Source: Prinia subflava (taxonomy: Eukaryota; Chordata; Aves; Passeriformes; Cisticolidae). Taken from it: a stretch of 64,000 nucleotides of DNA. A program made the translations under genes and the position numbers. Where the stretch lies: assembly GCF_021018805.1 (NCBI RefSeq), contig NC_086247.1, positions 88,086,140-88,150,139 of the forward strand, in the 5' to 3' direction. Shown piece after piece: positions 12,745 to 22,900 of this stretch; the stretch's first letter is position 1, and every line of letters begins with the position of its first letter. Under the pieces are notes generated by a model, which saw only the letters and a list, made by a program, of their open reading frames with translations, did not search any database and was not told where the DNA came from.

Positions 12745-12845
12745 CAGCTGGAATTAATTCAGCTACTTACTCCAGAGTAAATCACCAACTCCATGGAATG
12801 TAAGCAGCCCAACATCAGGAGTAAATGAGATCAAAATTGGGCCAT
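12745..12845. repeat. Possible ancient amniote interspersed repeat
   Basis: The run 'CTACTTACTCCAGAGTAAATC' plus 'GGAGTAAATGAGATCAAAATTGGGCC' resembles a motif family built on 'tttacaccagtgtaaatgagatcagaattggcc' that recurs widely in bird and turtle genomes. Similar wording occurs at 20509, 52770 and 59872 in this window. I cannot name the repeat family with certainty. Confidence 0.4.
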
Positions 12846-13032
12846 CTTATATGAACATTGCTTTGTAGAAACATTAATTCTATTTATGGCCTTGGGGTCC
12901 CCATTATTAACAGAGCTGAGACACCACAAACTGCAGTCACACACGTGTGTCTTACCAACTGGAAGAAAACATTTGAAATACATTTTCAGAAAAAATACCA
13001 TCCAGTTTCACTTCCTTTGGTTTTTGGTGGGG

Positions 13033-13060
13033 TTTTTTGTTTGTTTGTTTGTTTTATTTT
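13033..13060. repeat. (TTTG)n-type microsatellite
   Basis: Imperfect GTTT units lie within a T-rich block. This is low complexity with no coding meaning. Confidence 0.8.
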
Positions 13061-14543
13061 TCTTCCTCCCAAAGGTTGTACAGAACTGTCCAGTCCCTGC
13101 AAATGTGATCCAAAAATTAGCCTGGGAAAGCAGGAAGGTGCTAACTAGGCACTGTAACCAGCAGCTGACACAGTTTCACAGCACTATCTTGGTTCTGCCT
13201 GATTGCACATTGTGTCTCTCATCAGACACCATGACACACAGGTGTAAACACTTCCACCAAATTATTCAGGAATCACAGCTCAAGAAGATGGGACAAACAT
13301 CTTCAGCTGCATAAAAGGTTAAGAGTGACACCCAGGATGAGGTTGGCCCCTTATTTTCTGTAATGGAGATGAAACTGAAAGAGCAGTTTCTCCAGCTGTT
13401 GATCATGAGACCCTCAGCATATCTATGGCATGTTCACCACATGCTCCTGGTACAGGGCCCTTCATGTTTTGTGAAGTAGGACAGCAAGTTTAGACAACTC
13501 AGAAAACACCACTGAGCATATATCAACCTGTCACAAATCAGTTTTACTTATTTAAGATCATAACCCTTTTTTTACATCACTAGGAATTTCTGGGGAACAC
13601 TAAAGCCCAGACCTAGGACAATGCCTTCCTTTTCCTAACTCATTTTTTTAACGCTGCCTTTTTGTTGTTTTGGGTTGAGGTTTTTTGGTTTTCTTTGTTG
13701 TTGTTGTTGTTGTTTACAGCTCTGCTCATCAAATCTGCACAGTGGTAACATTATGAAGAAAAGCCAGAGAAGCAAACCCAAGCTAATTGATGGATAGTAT
13801 GAGCGTGTTTCACATAAACATTCATTATACACAGTGGTACTGCTGAAGCTACTGCACTGGCCACAGACCCTACGGTTTAGTGCCACTGACCTTAATAGCA
13901 GGCAGATGAAGAGCAAAACTGACATGTCAAGCACAAAGGTAGAGTAATTTGCACTCTTCTAACCAGATACTGAGCTGGCACACAGTGACCATGGCTTCCC
14001 CAAGATCAATGGTATGAGGTCAATTTTTTTTGTAGCTCAGTCAACAACTTTTAATCTGAGCACTGCCAGTAAATCAGAGAAATCACTCAGCATTTGTTAA
14101 ACTGCCAAATTAAAACTTCTGAGTTGTAGGTTCTTTCATCTTGATATCCATGTTTAAATACACATTTCATATTACTAGAGCTGCAAGAAATCAAATTATT
14201 TCAGGTCACAGTTATGTGGAGATTCTTTTCCCCTCCCTGTTACTGACTCAGAAGGAATCTACTGAAACTTCCCAGATTCCAGTGGAATCTGCATGCAGGG
14301 TTCAAATAAGCCCATATATTCAATGTCTTCAATTTATTCATAAAGAATAATACATCCTTTTCTGGGTGAAGACATGGTGAAAATAATTTCCTTTTCCTCG
14401 TGGATTTTCTGGAAAGAAAATTGGGATACCCCTTGTCTTCCCTACAGTAGACAAGCTGTGCTATGGAAAGCTACTTGACATGTAAGGCAACCAAATCAGC
14501 AAAAGCACACCAAGATGGTTGTTTGCTTTGTCTTCACCTTGAG
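13061..14543. other. Anonymous non-coding DNA with a (TTG)n microsatellite
   Basis: The only distinct element is (TTG)n at 13695-13714. On the minus strand it encodes a run of glutamines inside a spurious frame (13635-13934). No gene is seen. Confidence 0.5.
13695..13714. repeat. (TTG)n microsatellite
   Basis: About six perfect TTG/GTT units. Confidence 0.9.
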
Positions 14544-14587
14544 GCAGGAGCTGTGTCAGCAAACACTGAATTAAGAACACATGACAG
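14544..14587 (+). other. Candidate 44-nt exon (unproven)
   Basis: It is preceded by the pyrimidine-rich acceptor TTTGCTTTGTCTTCACCTTGAG and followed by a consensus donor, CAG|GTAAGA. One frame is open (AGAVSANTELRTHD plus two bases). An alternative acceptor four bases downstream is equally possible. The phase at its end is compatible with the candidate at 19971-20010. The peptide matches nothing I recognise, and chance is a strong alternative. Confidence 0.12.
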
Positions 14588-15169
14588 GTAAGACTTCTCC
14601 ATTCACCTAAACACTCCCCTCCATCACTGTGAGCTGCTCCACACTTCCCTGTCTTTCCATACGTGTTCCAGTTTGTCTTTCAGCATCTCTCTGTGATTTC
14701 TGTCCCACAGCATTCTCCAACACACCGCCCTGCTCATCATCTCCTCTTTTACATTGCTACAGGTGATCTCACCCATTCGAAGGGACTCAGCCATCAAGTC
14801 ACCTGTCACTCAGCTTCCTTTTATCAGCACTTGCTAAATACTCTAATGATACGTATGTGTAACAGAGGCAAACAAATATTTGCAACAAGACATTTGCAGG
14901 GCAGTGAAAGCTTCCATTTCTTCTAATGGAATCATGTTAAAAGGCTAAAAGTACTTTGAATAAAATTCACAGAAACTACAAAATCCACAAGAGATAGAAA
15001 ACTAGCGAGGGCACAGAAATGGCTGAGATGTAGAGAGACTGAACCTGAGAACAGAAAATTTGCAAGATTAGGTTCAACTTGGAAAAAATAAAATACAGCT
15101 ACGTTTTTTCTTAATAAAAAAGAAAAAACCTCCAGACCACACAAACCTAGAAAGCAGCAATGGATAGGA

Positions 15170-15456
15170 GAGACTGAGGGTCAGTAACAGATAGTAAATT
15201 AGACATGACTCCACAATGCAGTCTGACAGCAAAAAAGGTCACCACAATTTTAGGCTGCATATGCAGAGACAGCGAGTAACAGGGAAGTAATGGTTTTTAT
15301 CTGTATTGATTGGGTGCAGTCTACTATGGAAAAAACATGCTCAATTCTGTGTTTTGTGTAAACAAAACCTAATGGCAGTTTGGAGGGACTTCATACAAAA
15401 CAGCCACAGAATAGCTTGGAGGGCTAGCAGAACTAACCAAGGAAGATGAAAAGCTG

Positions 15457-15458
<2 letters not shown>
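15170..15458 (+). mobile_element. Ancient CR1 relic, ORF2 region
   Basis: The stretch 'GACAGCAAAAAAGGTCACC', 'AATTTTAGGCTGCATATGCAG', 'AACAGGGAAGTAATGG' and 'GCTCAATTCTGTG' follows the conserved order of the late reverse-transcriptase to C-terminal part of CR1 ORF2 in sense orientation (block around 'gccaatgcaattttaggctgcat'). The part from 15170 to about 15345 is convincing. The part from 15345 to 15458 is inferred from continuity only. It is very diverged, with many stops, and is followed immediately by a 41-base poly(A) tract that CR1 normally lacks. Confidence 0.65.

Positions 15459-15499
<41 letters not shown>
15459..15499. repeat. Poly(A) tract, 41 bases
   Basis: Forty-one adenines with no interruption. 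The flanks GAACTAACCAA (before) and GAACAACCAAC (after) are similar, which might be a weak target-site duplication or coincidence. Confidence 0.95.
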
Positions 15500-15503
<4 letters not shown>

Positions 15504-16989
15504 AACCAACACAGACGTTCTCTTACAAAGAAATTAGAACAATTCAAGAAGCTGACAAAAAATGATTGCTGAGGATAGGCTAGGCAAACCTGCTCACTTA
15601 CTTTAAGTAGTCAAAAAGCAGTCTAGACTTACTTTGAGAATTAAGTCTGACTTGGAAGACTGTTAACATTGATGGGGCGATTATTTCCAGAACTGTTTTC
15701 CTGTATAAATGTCCAGCTGCACCCTGGGAATTGTGTCTGGCTCACACAACAGCTAAGAAAAGCACAACAATATGAAAGACTGGAAAGAAGATGCACCAAA
15801 GAAGACGCAAAACTTACTCAGCATTGCAAAAGGGAACATTAGTAAAACTCGTGGAAGAAAAATTAAGGAGTAGGCCAGGGCTAAACACTTGGGCAATACT
15901 TCTCAAGACTGAGATCAATCAGTCAGAATAACCTTGTATCACTCTAAGGCCAAAATTCAATCTGACATAAGGGGGTTTAAAGGCTTGAAGATGCATCAGA
16001 AGGTACATTATTGAGCTGAGGTGGACAGCCAAGGCCAGTGTATTTTGCATGGGTGCCTCAAAATGACTGGTGCCAGTTCCTCCTCATGACATTCCTTAGA
16101 GGTAGAATAGAGCTAATAGTAAAACTCACAGAAAAGGGAAGATTTCTGGCAGTATTAAAAGACTTAACAGCACTTTCTGCTTCCCAGATTTCTGTGAACA
16201 ACTCAATCGCGTCATGCTCTCTGCTGATCAGAAAGCAGTAAATGTCTTTAGATCACCCAGGCCAAGCAAACAAACTCCTGCAGGAATCAAAGCCCACGAA
16301 CCTGGGCTTTGCTTTGTACTGTCCTCATGGCTCCTGGCTGGGCTCAGGGTGTGGGATGAGCCTGCTCTTGTCTGCAAATTCACTGCCTCAGAAACAGTGA
16401 AGTCAGTAAGCAAACACGCAAAATGCATCTGTGTGAAGAGGGAAGGCAGCACAGAGAAAAATAAAAATCAATGCCTGAAGAAAGCACTAGCATCTCAATA
16501 TGCCATTCAAAAGCAAACCCACCTTGATGTAGTGCAAGATAGCCAATGGAAGTAAAAGGACTGCTCTTTCTCAACATCCTATGCTATTTACAATTCATTT
16601 AGGCAATCAGTATATTTCAACACTCCTTTTAATTCCAAGCTGGAAGTGCTTAGTATTGAATTGGCACAGTCTAAAAGAGGGGAGAAAAAAAGGAAAAAAG
16701 CAAAAGGCAGTGCAATAACAAAAGAAATCCCAATCCATCTTTTCACTGAGGTGCACTGCCTTGCTAATTTTCCTGAAGAAAAACAAAGCCGTTCTGGACA
16801 GCTGGTTAAAAGAAGCTGTTAATTTAGAATAACCTGTTTGTTAATTGCCTTCAACCTTGGTCAGTCAGTTTCTGCACTTTAAACCCTAAAGGTAGCTTGA
16901 AATGAATGCATCTAGGGAGTGAGGAGTAATTAATGCAAGCAGGCAGCCATGGCTGGAAGACAGAGGTTACAGTGAGGGGAAGAAAGGTC
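15500..16989. other. Anonymous non-coding DNA
   Basis: No gene or clear repeat is seen. The stretch at about 16740-16870 has the even, AT-rich look of conserved non-coding DNA, but that cannot be judged without an alignment. Confidence 0.45.
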
Positions 16990-17330
16990 TAAACCAGTGC
17001 ACGCACTCCTAGGAATTGGCCCCTGTACTCTCTCCCTCTGCTCCCCCTCCTTTTCCGTTCCGCTGCAGAGCTGCAGCTACAGCTGGAGCCCTCTGCCAAA
17101 GCAGGGGGGTCCCACTGCCCCTCAGGCACTCTGCCACCACCAGCAAAAAAACTTTGCAGGCAGCAGCTGCAGCAACAGCACAAGCAGAAAAGTGAGCAAA
17201 GATCCTGCATGCAGCCATGCTGACTGCCCTCCCTCCCTAACCCGTCCCTCTCCTCTCTGGGAGCCATGGAATACTACTCCCTGGGACTTACAGCACCAGC
17301 CCCCTTCCAGAAAGCTTGGCCAAAAGATGC
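16990..17330. other. GC-rich patch with overlapping chance open frames
   Basis: Four to five overlapping frames on both strands stay open here because stops are rare in C/T-rich sequence. They contain cysteine/leucine-rich low-complexity peptides but no domain. CpG is not notably enriched. I regard all of them as shadows, not genes. Confidence 0.5.
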
Positions 17331-18183
17331 AGAAGGCTTCAACCAGCTTGTGGGTACTGGGGAAAATATGCCCCTGCATGCCAGAACCCCAAAACGCAAC
17401 CCATGTGGAAATACAGTTTCCACAGAGTCTTCACAAGCATAAGGGACAATTTTCTGTTTTCTCAGCTTGCTGATCTCTCACCGGGGATAAGGTCGCCCCA
17501 TGACCACCTTCACAGAGAGAGGCTGCAGAAGGAGTGGAAAGGAAAAAAAACCCTGGAAATTAGTCACTCGTTTTACAAGCTGCCTCCGCCTGGTTTGCCA
17601 TGCGCTCAAAATAGAAAAACAACTGACCTGTGAGTTATTTAAACACGAGTGTAACATTTAGAGGCGCAAGGCAGGGCGCGCAGATTTTATCCGACTGATG
17701 CCTGCCTGACCCCTGCAAGTCCTCAGGTGACCCAGGTACACACAGCCACTGTGGCCAGCCGCTCCCTCCTGGTGTCCCCACTGCCTCCCGGTGCCAAGCA
17801 AAAACGTGGTGCTGGCTCACACTGTCCGAAGGAAGTCTCACTTAGAAGAGCAAGCAAGGCTAAGAGGAGCCAGGCTTGTTTCCTTAAAATAAAACATGGC
17901 ATCATCCTCAACAGATTTCCATTCTGGCAGAAGCCTAGTGTATTTTCCTGCAACAATGGAGCAGATGCACAATGTTTAGAGGGAGCTGAGAGCCACAGAT
18001 CTGAAGCAGAATTTCCAGAAAGCTGTATATGCTGGGACCCACCGTGCTTTCAGCTTCCAAGGGACAGTAAAGAAAGCTGTGTTCAGGTGGGAGTTTGGCA
18101 ACACAGCCCTCCCTTCTTTAACTCCATCCCTTCAATGGGAACCAGTTCCAGCCATTGTGTTCTGACTTCTAGTGCTTATTGAA
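17331..18183. other. Anonymous non-coding DNA
   Basis: There is a mild GC increase at 17640-17800 with a few CpGs. The 151-codon frame at 17727-18182 on the plus strand and the two minus-strand frames opposite it show nothing recognisable. A donor-like CCT|GTGAGT occurs near 17630 with no acceptable exon in front. Confidence 0.45.
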
Positions 18184-18612
18184 ATCACAGAATCATTAAG
18201 GTTGGAAAAGACCTCCAAGATCATCAAGTCCAAACTTTGACTGATCATCACCATGCCAACTAAACCACAGCACTAGGTGCCATGTCCAGTCACTTCTAAC
18301 ACTTCCAGGAATGGTGACCCCACCATCTCCATGACCAGCCCATTCCAATGTTTTACCACCCTTTCAGGGCAAAAGCTCTTCCTGATCTCCAGCTTGAACC
18401 TCTCCTGCTGCAGCTTGAGTCTGTGTCCTCACATCTTGTCACAGGTTGCCTGGGAGGAGAGCCTGACCCCCACATGGCTACAGCATCCTTTCAGGCATTC
18501 GTAGAGAGCAATAACGTTCCTCTGAGCCTCCTTTTCTCCAGGTTAAAGGCCCTGCTCCTCAGCTGCTCTTCATATGATTTAATCTCTAGACCATTCTCCA
18601 GCCTTGAGTTTG
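18184..18612 (-). mobile_element. CR1 LINE fragment
   Basis: It begins on the plus strand with ATCACAGAATCATTAAGGTT and continues 'GGAAAAGACCTCCAAGATCAT', 'CCACCATCTCCATGACCAGCC', 'CTTGAACCTCTCCTGCTGCAG', 'GGAGAGCCTGACCCCCAC' and 'CTTTTCTCCAGGTTAAAGG', the antisense order of a CR1 subfamily that differs from those at 1948 and 9039. It covers roughly the last 430 bases of the element. Frames are broken and the element is inactive. Confidence 0.95.
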
Positions 18613-19970
18613 TGATTTGTATTGCAATCTATGCCAAAACCACATTTGGAAAGAAAGAAAGAAAAGGAGAAAAACCTTAATAAAAGCTGGTTTCAAGCTC
18701 ATACCATTACCTGAGTATAAAGTCATCCCAATAGGCAGAGATGGGATGCTTAATGTGCTCAAAAAAAATCCATGTGCATCTGCTGTTTGCAAAAGAGGGT
18801 TTAAGCCATTACTTAATTTGGGGCTTAAGTTGTCTAATGTAGCACACTGATCTTTACAGCACACACATACCTTTTTCTCTTGAACAGTCCCACAACTTTA
18901 GCAGCTACATAGAGTCTTACCTGTACCTGGCACCTGCAAGCCAGGCACTACCTTGATGGCAGATTGCATGATACTGCCCAACCTCTTCCTATTTAAATAA
19001 TTCACCAAAGGCTTACATTATCAGAGGCGTGGTTTAAAATGTGGCAGTAATTTCCAACCATGTTTCTAGACACAATAATGTGAAGGCTGAAGAGCAAAGC
19101 CTTCTAAGAGCAGGAAAGATGTGAAGATAGTTTGTTGGCAGCTCTGTGCCAGTAGGGCACTACTCTGAAATATGTCATCTTCAAGTGATTATGGCTTGTC
19201 TGCTACAGCAACACAGCACACAACACCAGCAGAGAGAGACTGCGAGGCAGGTATATGTATACATATGTATACTTCAGCCAGCATCACACCCAGGTCCTCA
19301 GCAGGAGTACAAAAGTTTTATTGCCTTTTCTTTTTTTTCTTAAACACAGCATAGCTCTAGGTTATTGTTTCTCCAGGGACAAGTACATTCCTGTTCTCCC
19401 CACACTGCTAAATCCAGTAGTGCCTTAAGAGGCTTTGTCTTAATAATTTCTACTGCTGTTATTGATAGATGTATTGATACTGGAGGTGGCCAGGTCAGGT
19501 TGTAATGACTCTCTGAACTCATGAGTTATTTATGAGCACCTGCTAATCTGCATCACATGGAAGGAATTGCTGAGTTACAGCACACACCATCTTGTAACCT
19601 CCATGTTCTCTTATGAAGAGCACAGGCTGCTCCTGTTCAAAAGGGCTCCAATACATCAGTGAAATCCCAGCTGTACCACAACAGCAGAGGCTTAGCACAA
19701 GCCAGCATGTCACGTTTGCCCCTTCACTGCTAACACCCAAGAGTGCCCTTTGTAAGGTGTTCTCTGGACATATTATGATCAAAACACCACAACACAGAAA
19801 AAAAATGGGCCAGTACAAGAAAGGTGGATTTTTCCAATGCTGAAAGTATTTTCTTAGCAAAAAATATTTCTGCAAAAAAACCATACATAACCCTAAAAGC
19901 AGCTTCCTGCTACCTTCAAATCCACATTGTCAGGGGGTAGCCACCTCCAGTCCTTTTTGTTAGTTTCCAG
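18613..19970. other. Non-coding DNA with short simple repeats
   Basis: It holds a (GAAA)n run at 18647-18668 and a perfect 16-bp AT-rich palindrome, GTATACATATGTATAC, at 19257-19272. No gene is recognised. A minus-strand donor (CAG|GTAAGA near 18920) has only a weak acceptor. Confidence 0.5.
19257..19272. repeat. Perfect 16-bp palindrome
   Basis: GTATACATATGTATAC equals its own reverse complement. It is extended on the left by another GTATAT. It is probably a mutated (TA/TG) simple repeat; no function is implied. Confidence 0.9.
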
Positions 19971-20010
19971 GCTGAAGGGAGCAAACGTGGACTTCCATTT
20001 TAGAGGAGAG
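19971..20010 (+). other. Candidate 40-nt micro-exon (unproven)
   Basis: It is flanked by the strong acceptor TCCTTTTTGTTAGTTTCCAG and a good donor, GAG|GTAAGC. One frame is open: one base, then LKGANVDFHFRGE, ending on a codon boundary. The phase fits the preceding candidate (14544-14587) and the following one (25790-25999). The peptide is unrecognised. Short pseudo-exons with good splice sites are common, so confidence stays low. Confidence 0.13.
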
Positions 20011-20508
20011 GTAAGCACCAGTCACTACCCCTGATTTCCATGACAACTGCAAACTCTCAACACATCTTCAGATTTGGTTGCTGGTGTTTCTGTCTCTTGA
20101 GCTAATGCCAAGCTAACTCTAGCAGCAAAATTATCATGCAAAGGCATGTGGTCCATTAAAAATATGAGTCAGAGTTGCAGGGTGATGTCACATCAGCTGC
20201 CCCTGATGATAACTATCAAAAGTTAGCACAAGCTTCCAAATCACAAATGCCTTGGCTCTGATCCTATTTTAGTGAATCTGCTTTTACGATTAAACCATCA
20301 CTGTAATTGGCACTGGAAGAGCATTGGCAGTCTGCTGTGGTCGCCTTCCCTGCAAAGCGTGTTTGTGATGCTCATCTCTGAATGATGCATGGTGTCTGCC
20401 TGTCTTCAAATTTAAAAAAAAAAATTAAAAAAGAGACTATGAACAGCAGCTGGCAGGTAGACTGGTCAGCAGTGATTCACTCCCTAGCAGCCACGATGAG
20501 AGCACCAT
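20011..20508. other. Anonymous non-coding DNA
   Basis: Nothing is recognised. A short A-rich interruption lies at about 20412-20431. Confidence 0.5.
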
Positions 20509-20590
20509 GGGCTAAATTCAGCCCTGGGGGAGGTGGGTATTTCTCCATTTCCTTCCATGGCATTGCACCTATGTTACACCAGGTATGAAG
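20509..20590. repeat. Possible ancient amniote interspersed repeat
   Basis: The run 'GGCTAAATTCAGCCCTGGG' followed by 'GCATTGCACCTATGTTACACC' has the same word structure as the segments at 12745, 52770 and 59872, in the 'aaattcagccctggtgtaa ... gttacaccag' style. The family cannot be named by eye. Confidence 0.4.
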
Positions 20591-22580
20591 ATGGGCTCTC
20601 TGTATTTAATAAAGTATGGTAACTGCCTTTCACTGACTACCAGTTTTTTACAAGTGTTGCACTCTAGTTTGGGCAACAGCTTGTTAGGACAGCTCGAACT
20701 GCATTGTACTCCATAGGCAGATAGTGGGGAGAAGTCAGGCGAGGGGAAGAGACAGAGGGAGCAATGTGTCTTATGTACCTAAATAGCTGGGCTGTCAGAG
20801 GAAAAAAATGACATGCAGCAGCAAAACCCAACCAATGCCTAGGAGCCGGGGAGAGGGATTTACACACTTTACATTTTCTAATTTCCCTCTGGATAAGAAT
20901 CATATAGTTTATCTAGCCTTTTAGGCTGTGGAAAAGGGGAGGAATATGGGTTTTTGAACACACTACCATTGCACGTGCCTGCATTACAAAACCTGTCTTT
21001 CTTTTCCCCCAAGCACAAATGGTAGATAAAATTAAAAAAAATTAGGCTGGCGTTGAGTACTGTGACACACAGGGTACTAAACGTTTGGGTGGTTGGTGAA
21101 TTTCTCAAATAAATTAGAAGTTAGCATGAAGCAAATGAAAATAACCTTCCCCTCCCCCCCACTACTAAATAAAGCACAGAAGGGAGAAAGGATGGGGGGG
21201 CAATCTTAGAGATTTCTCCTCCCCTTTTGTTGTCGCCCTCCCCTTTCCCTGTATATTGATATTCCTCTGCTTTTTGATCTCTGCACTTCTTTGTTTTGGC
21301 TTCACAGGTATCAAGGGAAAATGGCTAGCAGTGAGTTCTGTAGCTTTTCCTGCTCTACAGCCCCTCTGGCTTAGCCAGCTGGATCACACTGAATTAGTCA
21401 AGTACTTCATTATCTCCCTTCTCTGCACATTTAGCTCCAGGTAATAAAATGCCCAAACAAGAGAGCCAATGCCTTCTGCTGCACTGTCTGTGAAGTTTTG
21501 TTGTTGTGGCCAATTCTGCATATCAGCATTGTGCTATGGGAGGGCATCACTTTTCATCCCTTGCCTGCAGTGCTTCCCAATCTCCATTTAGTCACAGCAG
21601 TTAGCTAACCATGTAGCTGTTGATAACACAGCACAGTTTTGGAGCCCCTCAGCCTTCAGGAGGTCTGGGATTTCTCTTCCCAGTGTGGGCCTACAGGAGG
21701 AGAGGCAGCTAGCTGGGAGAGCCAGACCAATTACATGGTGAGGATAGATGCAGAGCTGCGGATGTGAGAATTGCTCTTATTAGCAGCCAGTGGGGTAGGA
21801 GTTTTGCACTAGGGCATTTTCTGCAGTGGTGAGCTGCTAGCCAGATATCTAGGTCAGGTAGAGAAAGCCATAGACCGAAATCCAGGCAGTTGCTTTGCAC
21901 ACCCTTCTGTCATGAGGCGCTGTGCTACACAGAGGAAGAGAGGTTTTTATTATTATTGGTAGTAGTGGTTTTATTTTTTTTCTCCTAACTCATTGCAATA
22001 TAATGGTGGCTTCTCTTTTTCACTTGTATTCTTTAGAACAAATGCTTAAAATCCATTTTAATTTTTTTTTTTAAATACATTTTTCTCCTCCCCCTGCTCC
22101 ATAGGATTTTTTCCCCCCTAAGATGACCTTTAGTTAAAGCCATAAACTAGCTTGAGGCAATCTCTGGCAGCTCTGTCATGTGATAGGCAAAATGGGCCAT
22201 ATTTAAATCACATGGAAAAGAACAGAAAGAAAGAATCTAGTTCACCTCTTCAGTGTTTAACCTTATTCACACTGGCCGGTGCTAAAAATCTCCTAAATGT
22301 TCTCTATTTGGGAGAAGGCATGAGAAAAATACGTGCTGGAAAAAAAGTCTACCTTGCATAGAAATCTGAGTTTCAAGAAATCAGTTTTCTCCGTGTGAAT
22401 AAAAACAAAGGAACTGAAAAATAAGAGAAGAGATTCGATTTTTTTGGCAGTCACCTTTTCCCCCATCCTTGTTCCATCGAGTCTTCCATATTTCTTTAGC
22501 CCACAGAATAGTGGGTAGGGAAGAAACATGTGAACCAAATTCCACACTAAGACACACAGTGTTAAAGAAATTCAAATTCA
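20591..22580. other. Anonymous non-coding DNA with T-rich and C-rich patches
   Basis: C-rich and G-rich short runs lie near 21149-21200, and T-runs lie at 21970-22090. No gene, exon or repeat family is recognised. Confidence 0.5.
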
Positions 22581-22900
22581 GAGCACTATAAAAGCAGGGG
22601 GGGAAAGCTATATATGCATATTATAAATTTGATTCACAGCCGGCTGAAGTAAACAGCTGACTCTATTGATTTCAGTGATCTGCAGATAGTCCTTAGCGAC
22701 AAAGAGAAGGACCTCATAACAAAGGTCCGGACTGCAGCATTTAGATAAAAATATTAACAGCAAAATACTGCTAAATTAATCCAACTTCTTTTGATTATTG
22801 ATGTCCTACTGTTTTCTGCCTGAAACAACATACACGATGCATCAGTCATTTATAAATTATTCATTCACAGTTATTTTGGCAGCAGCTTCTTTCCATTTAT
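22581..22900. promoter_or_regulatory. Possible conserved non-coding element (speculative)
   Basis: This AT-rich, unique block contains a TATA-like TATAAAAG (22587-22594) and many homeodomain-type TAAT/ATTA cores between 22750 and 22870. It has no simple repeats or transposon signature. This composition is typical of conserved developmental enhancers, but conservation cannot be tested here and one TATA-like octamer is expected by chance. Confidence 0.15.

Noticed and set aside
13635..13934. Frame with a glutamine run as a polyQ protein
   Set aside because: The glutamines come from a (TTG)n microsatellite read on the minus strand, and the rest of the frame has no recognisable feature.
22587..22594. 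TATA box marking a promoter
   Set aside because: A single TATAAAAG octamer is expected about twice by chance in both strands of 64 kb, and no initiator or transcript evidence accompanies it.
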